Shown here: in pieces, positions 1-11,520 of the stretch
How positions within the stretch are numbered: position 1 is the first letter of the stretch
Layout of the letters: each line of letters opens with the position of its first letter
Origin: Nothophaeocryptopus gaeumannii
Lineage: Eukaryota > Ascomycota > Dothideomycetes > Mycosphaerellales > Mycosphaerellaceae
DNA: 64,000 nt
NCBI GenBank assembly: GCA_031771865.1
Contig: JASISA010000029.1
Coordinates: forward strand, 302,565 to 366,564
Direction of reading: 5' to 3'
The notes under the pieces: model-generated
Told to the model about the DNA's origin: nothing
Seen by the model: the letters and a program-made list of their open reading frames with translations, nothing else
Databases searched by the model: none
Position numbers and translations under genes: made by a program

Positions 1-584
1 CTACCGTCGCGGAAGAGATGACATCTGTGAAGTTGAGCGCACGGTTAGGATAAGGTACGGCTCTTCCATGTAATCGTCAGATGCCATTGGCTTGGATCGT
101 CAGCCATGCAACTCTCATTGCAGACAGATCTAGAAATGCAGGAGTTCTAGGAAGAATGAGGAATGGCGCGCAGTCATGAAGCAGCTCAGCATTGCCGGCA
201 TGATCCTAGGCGGTCTGCAAGTTGACGGCAGCTCAAGGCGTAGCGAGCCATGTGCGAATCGTACATTTCTTCGAGGTCGAATGACCACGTGGAGTTCATT
301 CGGTATAGTAGAGACGCCTCAAGTGCGTTCGGCATGCAAAAGAGAACTCTGCTGCGCCCAAAGCGTGAAGTTCGCAGCAGCCCTTACCATGCACAGCTGG
401 AACAAGAAGAACGCCAATGCACAGGTCAGGACATGCAGCATGAGCTCCGCGAACAGCTGCATAGCCATACGGCAACATGGTTGGTCGGCCATGTCCGTGC
501 GCTAAAACTGGATCGCTGCTCTGATTCGTCCAGTTTTCACTGGGTCATGGAACCTCAGCTTGGGGCTGAGCGACTCGAATAGCA
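1..584. other. Intergenic, no gene seen
   Basis: This is the sequence downstream of the proteasome gene. Open frames of about 110 codons exist on both strands, but they overlap each other, show no recognisable motif and have no splice logic. I see nothing functional here beyond the probable 3' UTR of the neighbouring gene. Confidence 0.6.
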
Positions 585-1590
585 TTAATCCTTCTCGGCA
601 ATGGCCTGCAGGCGTTCATCGATCTGGTCCTCTGTTAAGGACTGGAACGTCGTATCAGTACCCTCCTTGCCGTCCTTGCGCGGCCCGCCAACGATTCCGA
701 TCTCCAATTCGCCCTTCTTGAAGTCCACACTGAGTACTGTGCTCAGAGTAGAGATTGCAAGCTCGACGACCTCGTCCCAGCTGCCCTCTGCATGATCCTT
801 ATTCTTCAGCTTCTTCTCCAGAAAGTTCAAAGCTTCCTGTGCTTTGGGTCCAGAGGCGGTGGCCTTGTAACCAACGTAGTATCCAGCAGGGTCGCACTTG
901 TACAGCTGAGGCCCGTACTCGGAGTCGACTGAGATGAGAGTGGTCGCAACTCCCAGAGGCCTCATGTACGCCTGTCATCTGCATCAGCCTGATGTGCTCG
1001 CCACCTCGTACATCCTATACTTACTCGCTGTGTGTAGACCTGAGAGATGTTGGCAATGCGCTTGGTCAGGACGTCGCACGGCATCTCATATCCGAACTTG
1101 TATCGGAACTCTGCAGCCTCGCCTCGCGCGCGGTTCACTGAAGCTCGTGCATCTGCTATTGAGCCGGTCATGACGCAGCCAACGGAAGGAGAGAGCTTGT
1201 AGACATAGGAGACGGATGCTGGGTCGATGAGCTTGTCCTGCACAGAGTAGTCCACTGATCAGCGCTAGCCTTTCCATCACTCTGTCTATTCTTTCCACAT
1301 ACCGGCACCTTCTTCTGGGATATGACGACTGCGCAGTCCTTGCCTCTTACGCCGACGGATGTGATGTTTGCTGCGGTGATGGCTTTGAACGCATACTCTG
1401 TGTGACCCATCAGCTCCACATGCTCTTTATGTTGGTTGTGTCAATTCCCTGATTGTACGCACCGACTTGGTACAGACGTCCCTGGTCCGAGAAGATGGTA
1501 ATGTGTCTGTCGAAGCCCGCGCTTCCTGCGAAGTATTAGTATATGCGCGCTTGCATCGGACAGGCCGAGCAGGCTAGACTTGCCAGACAT
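585..1590 (-). CDS. SCL1: 20S proteasome subunit alpha-1 (Scl1/PSMA6 type)
   Basis: Outer-ring alpha subunit of the 20S proteasome core, acting in cytosolic and nuclear protein degradation. Five exons on the minus strand: 1584-1590, 1463-1525, 1303-1397, 1025-1237, 585-971, giving 254 aa with intact frame. Family signatures read across the exons: GFDRHITIFSDQGRLYQVEY (the N-terminal alpha signature, joined over intron 2), VRGKDCAVVISQKKVP, SVGCVMTG, EAAEFRYKFGYEMP, ISQVYTQRAYMRPLG, DPAGYYVGYKATASGP and the C-terminal IDERLQAIAEKD. Length matches the family (about 250 aa). The first exon is only 7 nt (M-S-G), and its intron uses a GC donor (GCAAGT) with a perfect TACTAAT-type branch site and CAG acceptor. 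The other introns are GT-AG of 53-65 nt. It is divergent from the WKF gene. Identity is secure; the start rests on the tiny exon. Confidence 0.96.
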
Positions 1591-1928
1591 GGCGCCGGTG
1601 GTGTGTGTGTGGTGTCGTCGGGGTTATCAGAGGGTATCGAAGACGGCGGTGATGTCACGGCGACGGTCGATGAGGTGTATAGTTCGGGGAGGAGTTAGAT
1701 GTCGGCGGTGAATGTCTGGTGGTTTGTATCGTGGTTGATGATGATCAGGTAGCAGCTCGCCGCGTTGGCGTTTCCGCGTCGAGCGTCAGGGGAGCTTTGG
1801 CCATTCCCAAGCCTGAGGCACTCAACTTCTGTCCCAAATTTCCGAAGTCTCTCACCTCACTCTATTGCATCGCACACGACATGTGATTTCCCCCTTCACT
1901 TGACCTTTCTTCGCGCTGCTTTCCCGCC
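1591..1928. promoter_or_regulatory. Shared divergent promoter SCL1 / WKF gene
   Basis: About 340 bp separate the ATG of the proteasome gene (minus) from the ATG of the WKF gene (plus), so both promoters must lie here or overlap. The plus side becomes pyrimidine-rich just before the ATG at 1929, as in fungal 5' UTRs. No TATA box and no recognisable proteasome-type (PACE-like GGTGGCAAA) site was found by eye. Confidence 0.5.
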
Positions 1929-3825
1929 ATGGCTTCTCCCGCTTCTGCGCCTCGCGTTCCAGCTTGGAAGAAACTTGGACTCAAACTCAAGTACGCGAAT
2001 GACTCTCCAGACGAACGGCCTACCGCTGCCACAAATCCAACATCACAGCCATCTGCGGTCCATATCTCGGGAAACGGCTTAGGTCATACCAAGAAGAGAC
2101 CACTCGAGAGTCTGGCTCCAGAAACACCAGCCAAGCGATCCAGAGGCGCACCAGAAGAACCGAAAGCGCTCGACATATCCAGTCACAAGGCCGACAAGAG
2201 ATCATCCAAGTCTGTTGCACATCAAACTTGGAATGAGCCGGTCAAAGAACCTCAAAGATCAAGACTTCCAGCGCCAACGGGTGTGTTTAAGGCTCCAAAT
2301 CAAACCCCGAAGAGGATAGTCTTTGGTGAAGACGAGTGAGTGGCGACCTTTACATTTTCTCAGTTTCATGCGGGAAACCCCATTCACCTTCACACTTCAC
2401 GACGTTGTTGAGTCTTGAAAAGCGTATCATCTCGTAGCGGCGTTATGCAGCCGCTATGTGAATGAGTGTCAAACGGACGCCGCCTTGGCATGTGCGAGCA
2501 TCACTTTACTGACATGCATCCACAGCTCGACCTCGCAGCTCGAAAACAATAGAGCTCATGCTCCAAAAGAGTCTCCAGCTTCTCTGCGCAAATCAGTATC
2601 GTTCACTCCAGACACGAAGAACGAAGACGGCTTATCCGCATCGAATTACTTCAAAGCCTGGGCAAACGGCGACAATCCTACGGAAGCAAGTGCTTCTCAA
2701 CAAGCCAAGGGGAAATCAAGGTCACCATCTCGGGATCCCAACAAGCCAAAGAAGGAGAAGAAAGAAAAGAAAGCCAAAACCGAGAAAGTCGCCAAGTTAT
2801 CAGACAGATCATCAGGAGAGGGTGCTGACGCCGATTCGACACCGATCGAAGAGCCCAACTACGTTCGATACCTACGCCAATATCACACGGACCGGGCTAA
2901 TTGGAGATTTAACAAGAACAGACAAAACGACTTGTTCAAGAACCTATTCAACGTCTTCCGCATAGCGTCAAATCACAACGAGGCAATAGTGCAGTACATC
3001 AGAGGTCTACAAGGTCAGGCGCGGCAAAGAGTAGCAGAGCAAGCGGAGAAGGTTCTCAAGGCAATTTGGATCCGTGAAAACGAAGGAGGCGATCCAATGT
3101 CCCTTGAAAGTGCCTCCGCACGACGGGAAGCATATTACGCAGCTCTCCAGTCAGCCGTAGATCGCTGGGAGGGATCTGGCGCTGAGAGATCGCATCAAAT
3201 GGATGCCAAGCTGAAAGAAATTCTGAGAGAGCACGAAGAAGGCAAACGAGCAGAGGCGATTCTCATGGCAGCTCTCGACAACGAGCTCTTTCCAGAACGC
3301 GCAAATTCGACAACGCCCTCCGTAGCAGCAGTCTCGTCCGCGTCAACGTCCACAGCGTCGATTCCAAGAGCTACGAAAATTACCGAGACTTCTCTAGATG
3401 CCTCAGGGCAATACACGACGAGCACAATCGATCTCACAAAAGACGCACCAGAGCGGACGCCAGACACGAAGCGGAAACGTAGCCGCAAAGCACGAACGGA
3501 TGTCTCATCATCCTCATCCTCATCCTCATCCTCATCCTCATCCGAAAGCTCCAGCAACGAAAGTGATTCAGAATCCGACTCTGAAGACGAATCCAACACC
3601 AACAGCTCCGCCCTGCGAAAGAATCTCTCCTCAGCAGCAGCAAAATCCGCACCACCAGCGGAAAAGAAGGCCAAGTTCTCGCTCTTTGACGACTCCCTGC
3701 TAGACAAGAAGTTCGGGAAGGCCCATACATACAATCAGGTAGCACCGAAGAGACCTTCAGGAAGCAAGGCTAGAGGCTTTGCTTATACGCATGGAAGTAA
3801 AGCTGATGAGAGTGATAGTGAGTGA
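1929..3825 (+). CDS. WKF-domain protein (C7orf50-like), Ser/Lys-rich
   Basis: Two exons, 1929-2335 and 2526-3825 (190-nt GT-AG intron, phase 2), give 568 aa. Residues ~247-308 carry the WKF domain (YLRQYHTDRANWRFNKNRQN, then DLFKNLFNVFRI and IRGLQGQARQ), which defines a conserved eukaryotic family of nucleolar/nuclear proteins including human C7orf50; ribosome biogenesis is suspected for the family. The rest is low complexity: a basic N-terminus with PAKRSR-type signals, a Lys-rich block (KKEKKEKKAKTEK) and a poly-Ser then acidic SDSESDSEDE tract at ~458-493. ATG 1929 is the first in frame after a pyrimidine-rich leader, with context CCATGG. The C-terminal part (KKAKFSLFDDSLLDKKFGKA) looks like a conserved tail motif. 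Domain call is firm; function is inferred. Confidence 0.88.
3504..3543 (+). repeat. (TCATCC)n coding microsatellite
   Basis: A hexanucleotide array, TCATCC repeated about six times, inside the WKF gene encodes the poly-serine tract. Its reading frame is kept because the unit is 6 nt, so copy-number change would only lengthen or shorten the Ser run. Confidence 0.85.
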
Positions 3826-5748
3826 GAGGTAGCAGTGATAGAAGGCGGGATAGAGAGAGGTGACGGGTTGTCACGGCGCTTAGGATAGGAATGTAAAGGG
3901 CGTAAGCTAGACAGGCTCACCATCGAGCGTCAAGTGCCCAAGGAACTATGTATGTCAGCTACTTCTCCTTGCTCGAATCATTATCTCTGCTACTCACCTC
4001 GCAGATCGAGGCGCGACATGTTGTCGACTCGGAGAAGGCTCATATGCTCCTTCAGCATCCCAATGCTGGACTAGATGGGCATGTGATGCTCACTTACACG
4101 GAGAACATCACCAGTGAAGACCAAAGGTCTTCCAACCTGCAGTCCCTGCGTACTCTCCCCATAAGAGACTGCCAACCTCATCAATGAAAGGCCTGCAGAG
4201 CATTGTCGGCGTAGACAAATTCATGGCTGGAACATGTGCCGCCCACCTCATAGGCAGAGCCGATCGAGCTGTTGGAGTCAAGAGAACGCTCATATGCTAC
4301 TTCGATATCTAATTGCTGGACTCGACGGCCATGCGATGTTTACTTGCATTGGAAAATCACCAGTGAAGGAGGAGATAGAAGCAGGCTCACCAGCGCTGGA
4401 GGGGAAAGGCCGTCACACATGACAGCTTCAGTGACATTGGATCACGTATGCTGCTTACTACTCGACCTTCTTCCTATGTGGCCTAGACATTGGACGAGCA
4501 TGGAGTATATAATTCATCCTTTGGTAATATCATATGCACGCCTTTGTGGAACAGTAACGACGGCATCGCATGGCATCACTCGTGAAGCTTGTGAAGTAGG
4601 CCCAAGCTTAGGGTTATACGATTCCTCATCCACCCCCTCTCCTCCTCCCTCCTCCTCCCCAGAGGCTCCAAACATGCCAAGAAAAATGTCAATATCATCT
4701 TTGATTGCATTTGAAAATGCTTGTAAACTTTGGTGACGTTCTCTGAATGACTGACGCTAATGTATCGAGGTATCTGAATTGGCGATTTTTAGGAAATCCG
4801 GTATTTTGCAAAGGCCTCGTGAATATGAACAGGTACTACAACGTCTTTCCGGCGATATACTTCTTGATATCGTCGAACTGGTTCCAAGGGCTGGGATGGA
4901 ACGACGAAAATGCATCTAAGCAGTCCTATGATAGCTTCTTGATACGCGGGCATGCTGTTCTCGCCGCGATGCCATGCTGCTGCTGCGGCTCGGGAGCGTC
5001 TCTCAGACAGTACTTCATCTCATCTCACCAACTCAACCTAGGCTAAAACACCTCACGCATCCACCCTCCTCGTACTCAACACATGCTCAACAAACAACGT
5101 ATACATTGTTTCAAAAAGTTCTCTAGATTCACAGTATACTAAGTATACACATTTCCCTTTCCGTCAATCCATCCATCCCCTCCACCAATCCCATCCTCGC
5201 CTCCCAGTCTTTCCCCCGAAGCAAATGAAGAACTCCAGTGACCATCCCCCGGAAGGCCAGCATTAGAAACAGATCCAGGGCCACCAGGCCGAATTTTCTT
5301 GCATGACTGCCAGTGTCTCTCTGTAGTAGCTTCAGCACAGAAGAATCCAAAACGCCAGTCCAGGGCATAGATGCAACAAAAAGGGGAGTGTCGAAGCCCC
5401 ATGCAGCCTATGTACAGTCGAAAAGAGCAAACAAAATATGAGAATCGTTTCATGACTATTGCAGCTTATCTTTTCTTCTTTCTCTCTCTCTACCAACACA
5501 GCACTCAATTCAATAACCGTTTCCTTGATGCCGCAGCCGAAATAGACCTCGACCTTTGATAAAGATTCAGGACTTTGCCCACAGTGTCGCTCGACTCTCT
5601 CCGTTGCTGCTGAAGGTTCAACGCAGCGGTCAGAGGCGAACGCTCCAAAGCTCCAAGTGCGCCATTGAATTTGTGCGGATCGGGGGTCATTAGGATCGTC
5701 GTCTCCACGGTTTCTGAAGAGATCTCGCTGAAAATGGGCGGTCGAAAT
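3826..5748. other. Gene-poor spacer with a decayed duplication
   Basis: About 1.9 kb between the WKF gene and the Flc gene. It holds the paired degenerate repeat listed separately and pyrimidine-rich stretches (~4630-4665, ~5050-5200) that may belong to 3' UTRs. Open frames up to 154 codons (4272-4736) have no family signature and no conserved splice pattern. I do not call a gene. Confidence 0.5.
4031..4367. repeat. Degenerate direct repeat, two ~88-bp copies
   Basis: Copies at about 4031-4118 and 4280-4367, 249 bp apart. Both share the blocks GCTCATATGCT, TGCTGGACT, and ATCACCAGTGAA in the same order with scattered substitutions. The similarity extends a little upstream (GATCGAG before both). 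The intervening sequence differs. The differences are mostly transitions. This may be an old segmental duplication or a remnant of a short mobile element. Confidence 0.7.
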
Positions 5749-7992
5749 CTAGTCATAGCCGGCTCCTCTTTGCCAAGGACTCGGTCCTTGCTGTCGAAAA
5801 GCGTTCTGACTCCCGTTGTAGGGACTCGCATTTGCGCTCCGGTCGTAGGGAGGCAAATGCCTTGCGCTGCCGTTATCGCTGGTGGGGTAAGCAGGCGTGT
5901 GGGCGCTCATCGGACTACGGGGTGGCTTGTAGTACATCGAGTTTGCCTCCTTTGCGCGCTCGGCGCTGCCGGCAGACCAGCTGTCATCGTCGTCTTCGAT
6001 GCGCGCTCCGCTCTTGTTGTTGGTAAAGCCGTGCTTGGACTCACCGCGAGCGGTGGCACCGAGTGCATCGAGCTCAGTCGTGAGCTGGGACTGAGATTTG
6101 ATAAAGCTGCCACGGTCGTCGCGCATCGGCTGGTATCGGGTATCGGGGTTCTTGGCCGTGATTGCAATGATGGAGGCGACCAGTACTATGACCAAGAGGA
6201 TTGTCGAGAATGCGGCGTTGTAGATGAAGAAGATGACACCCATCACACCAGTGACAATTCCGGGCTGACCAAAGACTCCAGAGAAGACCAGCAGGAAGAT
6301 GGCACTGAGGAAGTTGATGACGCAGATGGCGATGTTGAAGGCGTTAGTCTTCTTGTCCATGTATGGCCGAAGGACACACACAGCGATGAGGAAGACAGCC
6401 TCGATGATGAGCAGAGCCACTGCTTGAGTCGTGCCGCTGCTCTGGGCCACGCCGATGAACAGACCCTTGATGAGAATGTAGATCAAGAATGGCACAATGA
6501 AGTAGTATGCCGTAGCTTTGAACTGCACGTAGAGAAAACCCCACTTGTTGAGCGAGACTGGGTCCGAGTAGAGGATGTAGGCCGGATTCTTGTGCATCGC
6601 AATACTACGGCGTGCGAGTCGAATGACTTTGCTCGAAGCCCAGGCGAGAATGCCGATCATTGAGAAGATGGTGAAGACAGCCAGGACGACTTCGGCTCCA
6701 GAATCCTTCCTCGTAAACTCCCAGAAGCAGAGCACGACCATCTGCGGGTAGCCTATCAGGACGATGCGGAAGAGAATGCCCTTGAGCACAGTCGTCCATC
6801 CGTTTCGGAAATCCTGAAACTTCTCGCCCTTCATGTGGCCGGCCTTGACAAGGAGTTCGCAAACGCCCTTGAAGATACATACTCCGAGAACCACGAAGAT
6901 GACGAAGATCAGGAAGAAGATGTAACCAGTCAAGAAGATGTTGGTTGGCTCCATGTGCGCACGGAATCCAACACGCTCAATGCCTTTAACAGTGACCGAG
7001 GTGGATGTATCGGTGTTTTGGGAGTCCGAGTTGGTGCGCTTGAGAACAAGATTGTGTAGTTGCTCAGCGGCACGGACAGCAAGACGGGCGTAGTCTTGCA
7101 GACTGCGCTTCTCAACGCGCACAGAGGCAGAGCTCAAATTCGACAATATCGTAGATGGAGTTCCGCCTGTGGCACGAAGGTACCAAGTGGCCAGCTTTTG
7201 GAGGAAGCCAACGCGAATGATGCCCATGCTCCATTGGAAGTTCTGTGTCCACGAGGCCACAATTGGTGGTAAAGAAACCGCAGTCATGCCGATGAAGGCC
7301 TGAGCCTGGAAGTATCCAAAGAGTGCCATCGCATTGGCTGCGACGTGTGCGGCAGTGTTCGAATGACCGAGTCCGGACGTTATCGCGGATGCGACCAATG
7401 CAAGGCCGGAAATGACGGCGACTGTCCATGCTACTCCTTTCTGGTCCACCGTCTTTCCGTTTGATAATTCTGCCTCCACGCAAGCCGCAGAGGTTCCACT
7501 ATTGGTAGAGTTGAAGTACACCTGGACTTTGGCGTCCAGGTCCGGTACTGTGTATGCAATGCCTGGACACGCGTTAGTCCCTACCCCTCTTTCTTTACTC
7601 CGTGTATCTCCCCATTACTCACCAGGAACCTGTTTCAAGGAGTCTGCTGGAATCTCCGCATTACTGTTCAGGTTGATCTGTCCCTCGTTCATAGGACATA
7701 GACCTTGAAGGTCGGATGTACAGGGGTCGATGGTGGTAGTGTACACTTTTAAGCCATATGCGTAGATCATCAATTCGATGGTGACATTTCCAGTGATACT
7801 GCTCACTCCGACGACGTCGAAGGCGAGACTGCGGTTGGAGGGCGTGAAGACGACATCGAAGAGAGTCGCTGAAAAGTTGCTATCGGCTTGGCAGGGATTC
7901 AACGAGGTCGATGTCAGCATGCGCTCGGCGCATGTGAGCGGGGAGAGGAGGAGGAGGAGAGTCGAAATTAGTGATGTTGTTGACAGCTTCAT
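5749..7992 (-). CDS. Flc-type TRP-like membrane protein (ML-like + TRP domain)
   Basis: Two exons, 7623-7992 and 5749-7562 (60-nt GT-AG intron), give 727 aa. Residues 1-22 form a signal peptide (STLLLLLSPLTCAE). The N-terminal ~25-165 region is the luminal/extracellular ML-like lipid-binding domain with paired cysteines (NPCQADSNF, IDPCTSDLQGLC). From ~170 on there are about nine hydrophobic helices of the fungal TRP-like domain (VAWTVAVISGLALVASAI; IFFLIFVIFVVLGVCIF; LLIIEAVFLIAVCVLRPYMD), with the family-typical RPYMDKKTNAFNI segment. The last ~130 residues are a polar, Tyr/Pro/Ser-rich cytosolic tail. The family includes yeast Flc1-3, linked to FAD transport into the ER, calcium handling and cell-wall maintenance. 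ATG at 7992 directly precedes the signal peptide. Family firm; which paralogue is not resolvable here. Confidence 0.93.
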
Positions 7993-9578
7993 GGTGGCGG
8001 TCGCTGGCGGTGTCGGTGTCGATGCGGTGATGTTGAGTGCGCCGGCGGGCCCGGAGGCTCTTGAGCGAATGTGGGCGTCGTCAGCGCGCGACGAGCGAGG
8101 TGCGCCGGCGGGCCCGGACCGGTATTATTAGAGGTGATGGGTGGTGGTAGGTGCCCGTTGCGGCCGGTATGGAGTCGAAGTTGCCGAGTCAGACAAAGCG
8201 AAAGACGGTAGGAAAGAGGAAGAGAGGTCGTTCGGTCGGCGGGTGTTGCGAGGCAGGGAGTAGTATGGATGGTGCGTTGCGATGCTGCGCTGCGTGGCGG
8301 AAGGAGTTGGTTGGCCCAGTGCTTCCCGCCAGCCGCTCCGCTCTTCCACACTTCTGGCGATCTAGCAGCCGGATGACGCGGAGACTGTTTCGCCGCCTCT
8401 GAGAAGAAGCTGCAACTCGACACGCGATCGTGCACGCGCTCTTGCACGGGGAAACGAATGACAGTGGTGAGGTCGAAGCTGGTGGTGATGATGGGTGATG
8501 GTGATGGCGGAGGACAAGGCTGAAAGTGTCTGCTCCCTGGGTGAGTACAGTAGTGGCTACGAGGGTCTAGTGTGGTGAGCGGCTTCGAGGCTGTGCAGCT
8601 TCAGCCGGAATTGAAGAGTCGTGTTCGCGTCGCTGATTCGCTCTGGGCCCTTTCTCCGTCAAGTGACCGCGCACTCGCCATTGGTCGAGAGCGCACAAGA
8701 GCTGCAGATCCGTACAGACACACAGATTCCTGCGGCACACGGAGACTGGGGATGACCGGCAGCGTGGATCTCCTAATGGTTCCTCAAGTAGGTACTGGAG
8801 TACGGGAGTGGTGTTGGTGGTAATGGTGTTGCTGATAGTTGTGGTGATGATGGAAGAATGGAAGAAGAATGCCGGGTCGACAACGGCTCTCGGAATATCG
8901 ACGGTGACGACGTGTGGTCCAAGCTGTAACTGCTGCACCTCGAGTTTCTTGGTTCGTAGGTGGCGTTCGCACGACGGCAGACTCAGACTCAGGCAGGCAA
9001 GCAGGGTGACCGCGAGACAACAGCGAATTGTGTGGTCATGTGACCTCCGCAGGTGAAACAATGCAAATGCTCGTGTGGAGAGTCAAGCATTGCTTGGCCT
9101 CACCACGACGCGCAAGCTGTCAGCACCTCGCTCCCATCACTCCTCACCCAGCATGACTACTGACGAAGGAGTCGGGTTCAGAACTACGCTGATGGCGTGC
9201 CGTTGCAGCATCACCCGTCTATTCAGCCTCTCTGTGCGACTGCTGCTCCTACCTCTTCACTACCAGTCCTAGAGATGGCGATGCTATTGCGAGCGCTATA
9301 AGGTAACTGCAGAATTGGACATATCACAGCAAACAGGGAACATTATTCACGACGTGAGACCAGGACAGAGCACGCGCGTGAAGCAGACCCTTGAAAAGAA
9401 TCATCGTCGTACCTGTTTCACGAATGCGAGGATCAACTGATAATGGATTGCGTCGTCCCTGCCGTATCTGCCGTACCCGGTCCGCTTCCTGCCAAAAAAC
9501 CTCATACAAGGTCAGCCCAACCCGGACGGACCACCAATATGCACGTCATGTTCAGTATCACCAACCCCGGCATCTACT
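7993..9578. other. Promoter/5' region of the Flc gene, no gene seen
   Basis: GC-rich upstream region of the Flc gene with a 19-bp duplicated block (listed separately) and GGT-rich tracts near 8470-8500 and 8800-8860. A 164-codon minus-strand frame (8567-9061) begins at a TTG, has no family signature and looks accidental. The right part (9060-9578) is the 3' flank of the oxidoreductase gene. Confidence 0.5.
8037..8118. repeat. 19-bp GC-rich direct repeat
   Basis: GTGCGCCGGCGGGCCCGGA occurs identically at 8037-8055 and 8100-8118, 45-110 bp upstream of the Flc start codon. The core contains GCCGGC and GGGCCC palindromes. An exact repeat of this length so close to a start codon suggests a duplicated regulatory or 5' UTR element. 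Confidence 0.75.
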
Positions 9579-10730
9579 CTACTCTACGACGCAAACCAAC
9601 TTGCCCATCGTCTTGTTCTCTTCGAACATCGTGTGGGCCTCCGCCACGTCTTTCCAACTCAGCACCTTCTCCACAGGAGTTTGGTACTCCCCAGACACCA
9701 ACTTCGGCAGCACCCTTTCCACGAACAGATCTCGCAGTCGACCTTGATACTCTGGGTCCCGACTTCTCAATGTCGACCCCACGAAGCTTGCCCTCTTCAT
9801 GAGAAAAGCGCTGATGTCCGTCCTTTCCGGCAAGACCACCCCACCTAGGGCGCCAAGTTGAACGACTCGCCCATCACGAGCCAAGACGGCGAGATTCGAG
9901 GCGAAATATGCCGCCCCAACATAATCGATAACGAGGTCAATGCCCTCTCCACCATTGACCTTCATCACTTCGTCTACCCAGGTACCATCACTGCCATCTG
10001 CCTTGGGATAGGACTTGGTCGTGTTGAATGCCGCATGTGCTCCAATCTTGTCCACCACGAACTCACACTTGGCGTCTTGTCTGGTCGTCGCGTACACCTT
10101 GGGCGCTGGCGAGAGGTTGAGTGAGAGCTGGATGCCGGCAATGCTCACCGACGAAGCGCCTGCGTGCCACAAGATGCTCTTGTTCTTTTTCTCTGGAGAC
10201 CACTCGCCGACGAGGTGAATGGCTTGGAGGGCGGTCATCCAGACCTCCGGCGTCCCAGCACACACCTCAAAGCTCAGTTCTTTTGGCTTCCTGACCAGCA
10301 TCTTCTTGCTAACTGCGACGTACTCCGCGTACCCGCCACCGTAAGTCAGACCAAAGACTTCATCTCCTTGGTTGAATTCTCCGCCTTCCGACGTTCCACT
10401 ACCGACCTCTTCAACAGTACCCGCGAACTCGAGGCCCATGATCTTGGTCACTCCAGGAGGCACAGGATAGTTGCCCGCTCGTTGCAGTGTGTCTGCTCGA
10501 TTGAGACCGAATGCTTTCACTTTGATCAGACATTCTGTCGGCTTGGGTACTGGTTTCTCAATCGCATCGTTGATGAAGAGCGCAGACGCTGGACCGCCAC
10601 CCTCTTTGACATCTGTGAAACGAGATCTTCAGCTGCTGCTCTGCTCTCTGCGGCGGAAATACTGGCTTGCAAGGCAGGGGTCCTGTCACATCAGGTGGCG
10701 CTTACCTATTGCTCGCATCGTTTTCGCCAT
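9579..10730 (-). CDS. NAD(P)H quinone oxidoreductase, MDR superfamily (PIG3-like)
   Basis: Two exons, 10706-10730 and 9579-10612 (93-nt GT-AG intron), give 352 aa. The N-terminal GroES-like part has AFGLNRADTLQRAGNYPVPP, the family signature of zinc-free quinone oxidoreductases, then GLEFAGTVEEVG. The Rossmann part starts at WHAGASSVSIAGIQLS, with VYATTR at the NADPH ribose/phosphate site and FEENKTMGKLVCVVE at the C-terminus, typical of TP53I3/PIG3-type enzymes that reduce quinones with NADPH. No structural zinc cysteines are present, as expected. Two in-frame ATGs exist: 10730 (MAKTMRAID, good context) and 10718 (MRAID, where most homologues start); I give the outer one. In place of the usual GGVG the nucleotide-binding loop reads SSVSIAG, a mild oddity. 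Confidence 0.9.
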
Positions 10731-11520
10731 CCTTTCAATATTGAGTGGGTTTGCGCTTTGCGAGAAGAAAACTCGTTCACTACTCTTTACCCATTTGACT
10801 GATGATTGCTGACAAATGTAGATTGAGGGGTAACATCATAGTCCTGAACAAGTTCGAGATGTGCTCTTCGCCTGCTCATTGACCTCTAATGCTGGATATT
10901 TATACAATCGGCTACGGGGGGGACGAGCAGTCCACCGCTCCTGGCTGATAAGACATAGGCAGCAGCCGAGAAACAAGCTCCAGTACTCTGCTTTCTTCGA
11001 GGCACTGCGTCGGTGCCATAGCATTGCGCTTTCGCTCTCCGGAGTTTGTGAGGATTACGTCTTGAACAACCTGCAGGCCGACTGAGAATCGACTTGCTTG
11101 CGGCGCTTTCTTCCTGGAGGAAGGGTCATCTCGCAAACAACCATCATGCTCGGAAGTAGATCAAATCATGACCGTGATGGAGATGCCTCAGAAGGCGAGC
11201 TTGAGGTTTTAGGCTGGTCTTACGGCACAATGTGCCGAAGACACCTGGTGTCGCCAAGCACAGATCAAGCTCCTAGACCTTGCAAAGCATAAGCCTGTCA
11301 GCGAGGCCAGCGAAGTATGCTAAATTAACAGCTTCAATCCCGACATACTGCCGCTCAATGCCGGAAACCTCCCATTGACACCTATTCTCTGCTTCAGCGA
11401 TGCGCAATCAAATGTAGGGCATTCTATCTGAGGCCGTGAATTCCACGAGTTTCCCAAGTACCCACCAAGAAGACAAAGTCCAAAACCAAAAGCTTTCAAT
11501 TCCACGCCAGCGAAGTAACT
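10731..11520. other. Divergent intergenic region, no gene seen
   Basis: About 790 bp between two divergently transcribed genes. It must contain both promoters. No TATA box of good quality, repeat or RNA gene was recognised. Confidence 0.5.

Noticed and set aside
5665..6663. 332-codon plus frame over the Flc gene
   Set aside because: It is antisense to the membrane domain of the Flc gene, whose coding evidence (signal peptide, helices, intron) is decisive.
8567..9061. 164-codon minus frame with a hydrophobic start resembling a signal peptide
   Set aside because: It begins with TTG, has no in-frame ATG at the proper place, and the rest is low complexity (His/Asn/Thr runs from GGT/GTT repeats) without any motif.
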